From an uncultured Pseudomonas sp. (lineage in GTDB: Bacteria > Pseudomonadota > Gammaproteobacteria > Pseudomonadales > Pseudomonadaceae), in NCBI RefSeq assembly GCF_946885955.1, contig NZ_CAMPHI010000007.1:62001-126000 (forward strand): DNA of 64,000 nucleotides, read 5' to 3'. The translations under genes and the position numbers were made by a program. Positions 57,927 to 64,000 of this stretch are shown here, in pieces. Under the pieces are notes generated by a model. It was not told the origin of the DNA, searched no databases, and saw nothing but the letters and a program-made list of their open reading frames with translations. Position 1 is the first letter of the stretch, and every line of letters starts with the position of its first letter.

Positions 57927-58061
57927 TCACTCAGCAGTACGTGGCTGGCTGGTCGGTAGCTCGTTTTGACGGTCCCACTGGCTCTGGGTGTAACCCGTGG
58001 TTACCACGCCCAGGCTGAACAGAATCACCAAAATCCAAAGCAGATCAGGTTTACGTTTCAT
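57927..58061 (-). CDS. 44-residue single-helix membrane protein
   Basis: A minus-strand frame of 44 codons begins ATG at 58061 with a strong ribosome site (GGGGGAGG) about 7 nt upstream. The product starts MKRKPDLLWILVILFSLGVV and continues 'TTGYTQSQWD', i.e. a basic N-terminus, one membrane helix and a polar tail, as expected for a type I or N-in small membrane protein. Function unknown. It lies between the convergent fau and the divergent EVE gene. The clear ribosome site makes it a real gene candidate despite its size. Confidence 0.7.
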   Translation of the reverse strand: MKRKPDLLWILVILFSLGVVTTGYTQSQWDRQNELPTSQPRTAE

Positions 58062-58175
58062 TTAATGCCTCCCCCTAAAGGCATGAGCGCACGGTTGATC
58101 CGCACGGCAATTATTGTTTTCGAGCCTACTGCACACTCGGTCCGCTTCAAGGACCGGCTATCTGGAGCAAAGTTC

Positions 58176-58625
58176 ATGCCCTATTGGCTGATGAAGTCGG
58201 AACCCGATGAGTTGTCGATCCACGAGCTGCAGAGGCTGGGTCGAACCCGCTGGGATGGGGTGCGCAATTACCAGGCGCGCAACTTCATGCGCAGCATGCA
58301 GCAGGGCGACCTGTTCTTCTTCTATCATTCCAGCTGCCCCGAACCGGGTATCGCCGGTATCGCCAGGATAGACAGCCCGGCGTATGCCGACCCGACCGCG
58401 CTCGATCCCGATAGCCATTACTTCGACGCCAAGGCGAGCGCCGAGAAAAACCCCTGGAGCGCAGTCGACGTCGCGTTCGTGGAAGCGTTTACGCGAGTCC
58501 TGACCCTGACCGAATTGAAGGCACAGAGCGCCTTGCAGGAATTGCCACTGGTGCAAAAGGGTAGCCGTCTGTCGGTTATGCCCGTCGACGGTGCACAATG
58601 GACGGCGATCCTCGCTATCCGCTGA
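58176..58625 (+). CDS. EVE domain protein
   Basis: A 149-residue protein of the EVE (PUA-like) fold, thought to bind modified bases in DNA or RNA. The motifs 'YWLMKSEPDELSIHELQRLG', 'WDGVRNYQARNFMRSMQQGD' and 'FFYHSSCPEPGIAGIARI' are diagnostic. The ATG at 58176 follows CTGGAG; the longer frame from 57966 overlaps the small gene and is unsupported. In Pseudomonas it is a stable neighbour of fau. Confidence 0.93.
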   Translation: MPYWLMKSEPDELSIHELQRLGRTRWDGVRNYQARNFMRSMQQGDLFFFYHSSCPEPGIAGIARIDSPAYADPTALDPDSHYFDAKASAEKNPWSAVDVAFVEAFTRVLTLTELKAQSALQELPLVQKGSRLSVMPVDGAQWTAILAIR

Positions 58626-58680
58626 GATAGCGCCGCATTCGTTGTGCTATTAAAACAGGTGAGCCTCTGCGAGATCATTT

Positions 58681-60534
58681 ATGTTGCGGCGTTCCCTGTC
58701 CCCATGGCCAGCCCGCTTAGCGCTGGTCGCCATGCTACTCGCCCTGAGCCTCGCCAGCCTGTTGCTGCGCCAGCAGCTGTTGCGCAATCAGGAACAGCGC
58801 ATCGCCGAACGCGTCGATTTCCAGGCCCACAGTCTGGCCCGGCAACTGGAGAGCAGCCTGATCGAGCAGGTCGATGGCCTCGGTCGACTGGCGTTGCTAT
58901 GGAACTACCGCGGGCGTATCCCGTTCGACGAGTGGACACTCGACAGTCGCTTCTCCCTGCACAACTTCAAAGGCTACCAGTCGATTCAGTGGCTGGGGCC
59001 GGACCTGAGCATGCGCTGGGTCGAACCCTTGAAGGGCAATGAGGCGGCGCAGCAGTTTCGGCTCACCCCCGAACACCCCAATTACCCACTGGCGATGCGC
59101 GCCAAAGATACCGGTGAACCGCGCTTCTCCAATAGTTTCTCGCTGGTCCAGGGCGGCCGCGGATTCATTCTCTATACGCCGCTGTATATCGCCGATGACC
59201 GCAATGAGCAGGCCTTCGATGGCTTTATCCAGGGGGTCTTTCGCGTCGAAGACCTGATGGACGAACTGCTCCGCAACCTCGATAGCGGCGATTTCCATGC
59301 GGCACTGCTCGAGGCCGGACGACCGATCTACCGGCATGAACCAGGCCAGGCAGACAAAACCCTGCAGCAGGATATCCCCCTGCATTTGCTGAACAACACG
59401 AGCTTCACCCTACGCCTGACACCGACCGACAGCCTGGTGCAACGACTGACCACTCCGTTACCGGAAATGGTGTTCGCCGCGAGCCTGGTGATCAGCCTGC
59501 TGTTGGTTGCTGCCCTGGCACTGGCCCTGCAGAACACCCGTCGGGCCAACGCCCTGCAGAGCAGCAACCGCCGCCTGAACGCCGAAGTCGCGCAGCGCGA
59601 GCAGATCGAGCAGATTCTGCGCGACAGCCGCGAGCGCCTGCAGCTGGTGCTCGACCTCAGCGATTCCAGTCGCGATGGCTTGTTCATCATCGACCCGCAC
59701 ACCCGCGATATCCTGCACATGAACAAGGCCATGCACGACAGCCTCGGCTACAGCGCGCAAGCCTTCGGCCAACTGCTCAAGGACGACCCGGAACAACTGC
59801 TCACAGGCTTCCATGAGTGGCTGGAAAGCGTACGGCAGGCTCAGCGGAATCAACAATCACCGATTTTTCAACGAGAAATGCGCAGGCTCGACGGCAGCTA
59901 CCAAGCAGCGGAAATCAGCGCCCACTTGATGATGGTGAACCAGCGCGAATACCTGATCGGGGTTTCCCGCGACAACCGCGAGCGCCTGCAAGTCGAGGCG
60001 CAACTGCAGCGCCTGTCGCAGCAGGACGGCTTGACCAGCCTGTACAACCGACGCTTCTTCGACAGCCAGCTGGCCAGCGAATGGCGGCGCTTGCGCCGAC
60101 ACAACGCCACGCTGACGCTGCTGATGCTCGATATCGATTACTTCAAGGCGTACAACGACCAGTTTGGCCACCTGGCCGGCGACGATGCCCTGCAGCAGGT
60201 CGCCGAGCTGCTGCAGAAATGCCTGCAACGCGAAGGCGATGTGGCCTGCCGCTACGGCGGCGAGGAATTTGCGATCATCCTGGCCAATACCGACGTACAA
60301 GGCGGGGCTTATGTCGCCAGTCAGATTCATCGGCGGCTGGCCGCCTTGAATATTCCCCACTCCGCCAGCCCGATCGGTCGTATTACCCTGAGTATTGGTC
60401 AGGCCACCATCGAACCGACCCAGGACAACCAGCCCTATGTGCTGATCGCGCGCAGCGACCAGGCGCTCTATCAGGCCAAGCACCAAGGCCGCAACCGCAC
60501 CTGCGAATGGAGCCTGGACATGGCCGAGAGCTGA
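58681..60534 (+). CDS. CHASE-PAS-GGDEF diguanylate cyclase
   Basis: A 617-residue inner-membrane enzyme that makes cyclic di-GMP. Order: first helix (~8-30), a periplasmic CHASE-like sensor (~45-255, 'LHNFKGYQSIQWLGPDLSMR'), a second helix (~262-283), a PAS domain ('DLSDSSRDGLFIIDPHTRDI'), and a GGDEF domain with active-site 'CRYGGEEFAIIL'. The product-inhibition RxxD site is intact (REGD, five residues before GGEEF). It should therefore be catalytically active and feedback-controlled. Its ligand is unknown. It lies 55 bp after the EVE gene. Confidence 0.9.
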   Translation: MLRRSLSPWPARLALVAMLLALSLASLLLRQQLLRNQEQRIAERVDFQAHSLARQLESSLIEQVDGLGRLALLWNYRGRIPFDEWTLDSRFSLHNFKGYQSIQWLGPDLSMRWVEPLKGNEAAQQFRLTPEHPNYPLAMRAKDTGEPRFSNSFSLVQGGRGFILYTPLYIADDRNEQAFDGFIQGVFRVEDLMDELLRNLDSGDFHAALLEAGRPIYRHEPGQADKTLQQDIPLHLLNNTSFTLRLTPTDSLVQRLTTPLPEMVFAASLVISLLLVAALALALQNTRRANALQSSNRRLNAEVAQREQIEQILRDSRERLQLVLDLSDSSRDGLFIIDPHTRDILHMNKAMHDSLGYSAQAFGQLLKDDPEQLLTGFHEWLESVRQAQRNQQSPIFQREMRRLDGSYQAAEISAHLMMVNQREYLIGVSRDNRERLQVEAQLQRLSQQDGLTSLYNRRFFDSQLASEWRRLRRHNATLTLLMLDIDYFKAYNDQFGHLAGDDALQQVAELLQKCLQREGDVACRYGGEEFAIILANTDVQGGAYVASQIHRRLAALNIPHSASPIGRITLSIGQATIEPTQDNQPYVLIARSDQALYQAKHQGRNRTCEWSLDMAES

Positions 60535-60542
60535 GCGGCTCC

Positions 60543-60962
60543 CTACTGAATGATCAGGTTGTTGAACAGTAGATCTTCCACCAGCGGCTTGCCCTCCTCC
60601 TGGGTCAGCACGTCCTGCACCTGCTTGAGTGCTTCGGCGCGCAGGGTTTCCTTGGCCTCGGGCGCATTCATCGACGCCTCGGTCTGCGCGGAAAACAACA
60701 TGACCAACTGATTGCGGATCAGCGGTTCATGGTGTTTCACCGCGGCCTCGGCCTCCGCGCCGGTGACCCGTAGGGAAATATCCGCCTTGAAGAATTTCAG
60801 CTTCGGCCCCGTACCGAAATTGCCGACCAACGCCGGAAACAGGCTGATATAGGCCACTACAGGGGCGGCAGCCGCTTCGCCTTCTTCGGCTTTTTCATGT
60901 TCCTCGGCCTGCGCCAACGACGACAGGCAAAGGGCGAACAGCAATACGATCCAGACTTTCAC
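60543..60962 (-). CDS. FliL-like periplasmic protein
   Basis: A 139-residue protein with a signal peptide ('VWIVLLFALCLSSLAQAEEH'), an acidic linker and a FliL-type domain: 'VAYISLFPALVGNFGTGPKL', 'KADISLRVTGAEAEAAVKHH' and 'LVMLFSAQTEASMNAPEAK'. FliL proteins support the flagellar stator; this stand-alone copy is far from flagellar genes and may act elsewhere. The start is GTG at 60962 with GGAGG about 10 nt upstream. Confidence 0.8.
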   Translation of the reverse strand: MKVWIVLLFALCLSSLAQAEEHEKAEEGEAAAAPVVAYISLFPALVGNFGTGPKLKFFKADISLRVTGAEAEAAVKHHEPLIRNQLVMLFSAQTEASMNAPEAKETLRAEALKQVQDVLTQEEGKPLVEDLLFNNLIIQ

Positions 60963-61119
60963 AGGGGCGTTTCCTCCAGGGCTCGAGCCATAGCATAGCC
61001 ACAGCGGGGCGCTGGCCCAAGCCCTGTGCTTATGCACATGCATCATGGCCAACCATGCTCGTTGACCACAGGCCCCTCCTACCTAAACTGCTAGGCCACA
61101 CCCGCAGAGGAATAGCTCG

Positions 61120-62097
61120 ATGAAAGCCATGCTGTGCAAAGCCTTCGGCCCAGCCGAAACCCTGGTACTGGAAGAAGTTGCCAGCCCCGAAGCGAAGAAG
61201 ACCGAAGTCCTCCTTGAAGTGCATGCGGCCGGGGTCAACTTTCCCGACACCCTGATTATCGAGGGCAAATATCAGTTCAAACCGCCCTTCCCGTTTTCAC
61301 CTGGCGGCGAGGCCGCAGGCGTGGTCACCGTGGTGGGTGAAAAGGTCAGCCACCTGAAAGTCGGCGACCGGGTGATGGCGCTGACCGGCTGGGGCAGCTT
61401 CGCCGAGGAAGTCGCGGTACCCGGCTATAACGTCATGCCGATTCCCGCGAGCATGGATTTTTCCACCGCCGCCGCGTTCGGCATGACTTACGGCACCTCG
61501 ATGCACGCCCTCAAGCAGCGCGCCAACCTGCAACCGGGGGAAACCCTGCTGGTGCTCGGTGCCTCCGGCGGCGTCGGCCTGGCCGCGGTGGAAATCGGCA
61601 AAGCCATGGGCGCCAGAGTGATCGCCGCGGCGAGCAGCGCCGAGAAGCTGGAAGTGGCCAAAGCCGCTGGCGCCGACGAGTTGATCAACTACAGCGAGAG
61701 CAGCCTGAAGGACGAGGTCAAGCGCCTGACCAATGGTCAGGGTGCCGACGTGATCTACGACCCGGTGGGCGGCGACCTGTTCGATCAAGCCATCCGTAGC
61801 ATCGCCTGGAACGGCCGCCTGCTGGTGGTGGGGTTCGCCAGCGGACGCATCCCCGAGTTACCGGTCAATCTGACTCTGCTCAAAGGTGCCGCAGTGGTTG
61901 GCGTATTCTGGGGCGCATTCGCCCAGCGTCAGCCGCAGGACAATGCCGCCAACTTCCAGCAGCTGTTCACCTGGCACAGCGAGGGCAAACTCAAACCCCT
62001 GGTTTCGCAAACGTTCCCGCTGCAGCAGACTGCCGCCGCGATCGACACCCTGGGTCAACGCAAGGCGGTGGGCAAGGTCGTGGTTCAGGTCCGCTAA
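61120..62097 (+). CDS. NADPH:quinone oxidoreductase, zinc-free MDR family
   Basis: A 325-residue medium-chain dehydrogenase/reductase with 'HAAGVNFPDTLIIEGKYQFK', 'PFSPGGEAAGVVTVVGEKVS' and the NADPH-binding 'LVLGASGGVGLAAVEIGKAM'. It lacks the structural-zinc cysteines. It probably reduces quinones or enals. It resembles the PA5234 product, matching the backbone order (from memory). A terminator-like hairpin, 29 bp past the downstream EthD gene start region, is not part of it. Confidence 0.88.
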   Translation: MKAMLCKAFGPAETLVLEEVASPEAKKTEVLLEVHAAGVNFPDTLIIEGKYQFKPPFPFSPGGEAAGVVTVVGEKVSHLKVGDRVMALTGWGSFAEEVAVPGYNVMPIPASMDFSTAAAFGMTYGTSMHALKQRANLQPGETLLVLGASGGVGLAAVEIGKAMGARVIAAASSAEKLEVAKAAGADELINYSESSLKDEVKRLTNGQGADVIYDPVGGDLFDQAIRSIAWNGRLLVVGFASGRIPELPVNLTLLKGAAVVGVFWGAFAQRQPQDNAANFQQLFTWHSEGKLKPLVSQTFPLQQTAAAIDTLGQRKAVGKVVVQVR

Positions 62098-62205
62098 GGC
62101 CCAGCGGCGGCCGCGGAAGCGACTCGCCAGCTGTCCGTTCGGACACTGGCGAGCCATTGCATGACTTGTTCACACTGGCCCTTTCATTCTCACCAGGAGT
62201 CCGCA

Positions 62206-62511
62206 ATGTACTGCGTCACCGTGCTCTATCCGAATGACCGCGACGGTCATTTCGACTTCGCCTACTACCGCGACAAGCACATCCCGATGATGCTCGAACT
62301 GCTCGGCGATAACGTCCTGAGCACCGAATTGCGCCGCGGCATTCAGGCCGTGGACGGCGCACCTGCGCCCTATCTGTGCCTGCTCAACACGCACATCCGC
62401 TCCCCTGAGCAGTTCGCTCAAGTGATGGCCGAGCACAGCGCCAAAGTCCTCGGCGACATCCCCAACTACACCAATCTGCAGCCCATCATTCAGATCGACG
62501 AAATACTTTGA
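62206..62511 (+). CDS. EthD-family ferredoxin-like protein
   Basis: A 101-residue protein with the EthD alpha-beta barrel pattern 'FDFAYYRDKHIPMMLELLGD' and 'HIRSPEQFAQVMAEHSAKVL', ending 'YTNLQPIIQIDEIL'. The ATG at 62206 follows CAGGAGTC. EthD proteins serve in ether, aromatic or polyketide degradation; the role here is unknown. It follows the quinone oxidoreductase by 108 bp and may be co-transcribed. An ACCGGCGC/GCGCCGGT hairpin at 62526-62554 could end the transcript. Confidence 0.85.
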   Translation: MYCVTVLYPNDRDGHFDFAYYRDKHIPMMLELLGDNVLSTELRRGIQAVDGAPAPYLCLLNTHIRSPEQFAQVMAEHSAKVLGDIPNYTNLQPIIQIDEIL

Positions 62512-62740
62512 AACCAGAATGATGCACCGGCGCAGGCCGCCTCTTGGCGCCGGTTGACAGGCAATCTTCAACCACACCCGATACCGCAGGTGGTTTCCCA
62601 CGGCATGCTAGACAGCCGCCTTACGCAGGGCCATAGGCATGGCCCCTGCAACCTGCTTCGCGCGTCAAAAGACTCGGTGCATTCCGGCAAGTACCCGAGC
62701 ACGTCTGCGTGCTTGACGAGCCATATCCGTGATTTAAATA

Positions 62741-63364
62741 ATGACCGCTATGAAAAAAGCCAATGAAAAGAACAGACGTGGTCGCCCCCTTAGCTTCAAC
62801 CGCGAAAGCGCCTTGCAAACAGCACTGCAGTTGTTCTGGAAGCAGGGCTACGAGGGCACCTCGATCGCCGACCTGGTCAGCGCCATGGGCATCGCGCCAC
62901 CCAGCCTGTACACCGCGTTCGGCTCCAAGGAGCAGCTCTATCTCGAGGTCGTCGAGCTCTATCTGCAGGGCCCGGGCAATTTCATCCAGCATGCGCTGGT
63001 GCAAACCAGCGACGCCCGCAGCTTCACCCAGCAGGTACTCAGCAATGCGGCCGACGAATTCACCGCACACAACCATCCACCGGGCTGCATCGTCTCCAGC
63101 GGCCTGCTGACCAGCGCGACCTTGCACCACAAGATGGCGCAGAACATGAGCGACTTGCGCACGGCCACCCTCGGGCTGATCAACCAGCGCTTCGAACAGG
63201 CCAAGGATTGTGGCGAGCTGCCCGCCAGCACCGACTGCAACAGCCTGGCGCGCTTCTTCGGCGCGGTGATTCAGGGCATGTCGATCCAGGCCCGCGACGG
63301 CGCCAATGCCAGCGACCTGCATGCCATGGCCAACCAGGCGATGGCCAGTTGGCCACAGGCCTGA
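62741..63364 (+). CDS. TetR-family transcriptional regulator
   Basis: A 207-residue repressor-type protein. The N-terminal HTH is typical: 'RGRPLSFNRESALQTALQLF', then 'GYEGTSIADLVSAMGIAPPS' and 'LYTAFGSKEQLYLEVVELYL'. The C-terminal ligand domain ends 'ARFFGAVIQGMSIQARDGA'. ATG at 62741 or 62750 is possible; neither has a strong ribosome site. Its neighbours are the quinone oxidoreductase/EthD pair upstream and the AfsA-like gene downstream, either of which it could control. Confidence 0.92.
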   Translation: MTAMKKANEKNRRGRPLSFNRESALQTALQLFWKQGYEGTSIADLVSAMGIAPPSLYTAFGSKEQLYLEVVELYLQGPGNFIQHALVQTSDARSFTQQVLSNAADEFTAHNHPPGCIVSSGLLTSATLHHKMAQNMSDLRTATLGLINQRFEQAKDCGELPASTDCNSLARFFGAVIQGMSIQARDGANASDLHAMANQAMASWPQA

Positions 63365-63411
63365 AAGGCTGCGCCAACAGCCCGCCCGAACCGACCGCCT
63401 GCTCGCCATCC

Positions 63412-63430
63412 GCCCGAGTTTCTCGGGCTT
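63412..63430 (+). terminator. Short hairpin after the TetR gene
   Basis: GCCCGAG-TTT-CTCGGGC with only two following T, 48 bp after the stop. Likely a weak terminator. Confidence 0.5.
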
Positions 63431-63492
63431 CCCGCCTGCTGTTATGCGTTGAAATGCCCTGAAATATACAGCGACCGACCCGCGCCCTACTT

Positions 63493-63504
63493 TAGCGATC
63501 GCTA
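63493..63504. promoter_or_regulatory. 12-bp palindrome upstream of the AfsA-like gene
   Basis: TAGCGATCGCTA is a perfect palindrome, 148 bp before the next start, in the 287-bp gap after the TetR gene. TetR proteins bind such sites, often next to their own gene, so it is a candidate operator; no direct evidence. Confidence 0.35.
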
Positions 63505-63651
63505 GCTAATACCGCTTCGGTTGTAGCTGGCACCGTACGTCATCGGAATAACCCGCTCGCAGAAGTGGGTTGATGCGAACGGCTCATTTGACTGCCGCTT
63601 CAACTCATCCGGCATCAATGCTTTTCAAGGCCACTAGCTAAGGGAACCGCC

Positions 63652-64000
63652 ATGTCTGTGGAAAGAATCTTTATCGTTGGCGACAAGTTCGAACTGTTCG
63701 CCCAAAACGCGAATGTCCTGGCTGTCAGCGAACTCGAGGCCATTCTCGACAGCGATCTGATACGGCCGAATCTGCGTTTTCAATTAGGCCAGGGGGTTTC
63801 CGAAGAACGGATCGCCCGGCTGCTGGAAAAAACCGCGAGCCTGAAGAAGCCCTGGCTTGCCGACTTCGTCAAGCCGCTCAAGGCCGGCCGCGAGCTGGCG
63901 CACAAGCACCAGCAAGCGAACTCGATGATCAGCGTGCCGCGCCGTTTAAGCCACGACAGCTTCGAGGTCGACGTGCTGCTCGACGAGCAGTGCGCGGAGA
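63652..64000 (+). CDS. Probable AfsA-like hotdog protein, N-terminal part
   Basis: The frame opens with ATG at 63652 (AAGGGAA upstream) and runs off the right edge after 116 codons. It begins 'MSVERIFIVGDKFELFAQNA'. The stretch 'HKHQQANSMISVPRRLSHDS' continuing 'FEVDVLLDEQCAE' is what I recall from the A-factor biosynthesis hotdog family (HKHxxENxLIS.PRR...FEADLLLD). In Streptomyces AfsA makes gamma-butyrolactone signals sensed by TetR-type receptors; in Gram-negatives the family's role is unclear. The diagnostic second half is outside the window. Confidence 0.5.
   Translation, partial: MSVERIFIVGDKFELFAQNANVLAVSELEAILDSDLIRPNLRFQLGQGVSEERIARLLEKTASLKKPWLADFVKPLKAGRELAHKHQQANSMISVPRRLSHDSFEVDVLLDEQCAE

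Overview
The window is a chromosomal segment of a Pseudomonas-type gammaproteobacterium: high GC, long GC-driven antisense frames, GTAGCCCGGATGCAATCCGG-type REP elements, and a backbone whose gene order follows, from memory, the P. aeruginosa PAO1 stretch from dctM/arcDABC to the quinone-oxidoreductase gene downstream of 6S RNA (about PA5169 to PA5234). Where the order departs from that backbone, accessory DNA has been inserted or genes are missing.

1-6 kb: the 3' end of a TRAP permease gene (dctM), then the anaerobic arginine deiminase operon arcDABC behind a clear Anr box. arcB carries eight perfect tandem CTGACC units that add about six Leu-Thr pairs to the enzyme. 6-13 kb, opposite strand: a complete second F-type ATPase of the N-ATPase class (atpDCQRBEFAG, no atpH), followed upstream by an acyl-CoA synthetase. 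14.7-25.6 kb: fabY, hslR, rimB-rimK, an ompR/envZ pair with a small four-helix membrane protein gene between regulator and kinase, tex and gshA.

25.6-32.9 kb: accessory island. A small RMF-like gene and a possible transposase remnant border a type VI secretion module read leftwards: vgrG, a 1052-residue cell-wall effector (M23-like plus SH3-like regions, C-terminal GH19 domain) and a secreted protein, probably its immunity partner, overlapping the effector stop by 4 bp. The GH19 tip and the immunity gene are clearly AT-rich relative to the rest, which suggests toxin-tip exchange.

32.9-45 kb: argA, argE, a Pit phosphate transporter with its DUF47 partner, a CYTH/CHAD protein, a 168-bp MITE, a stand-alone GspE/PilB-type ATPase, two divergent L,D-transpeptidases and an SPFH/NfeD pair. 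45-52 kb: a GNAT gene split by a second small inverted-repeat element, a DUF2388 protein, gcvT-gcvH without gcvP, and a ferric-iron ABC permease and binding protein without an ATPase gene. 52-64 kb: ygfB-pepP-ubiH-ubiI, divergent zapB-like/zapA/6S RNA/fau, an unlisted 44-residue membrane peptide, an EVE protein, a CHASE-PAS-GGDEF diguanylate cyclase, a FliL-like protein, a quinone oxidoreductase, an EthD protein, a TetR regulator and the start of a probable AfsA-like hotdog protein cut by the window edge.

Themes: arginine is both made (argA, argE) and fermented (arc) here. ATP from the arc pathway could feed the adjacent N-ATPase as an ion pump under anoxia; this link is an inference. All family assignments come from reading motifs; no database search was run.
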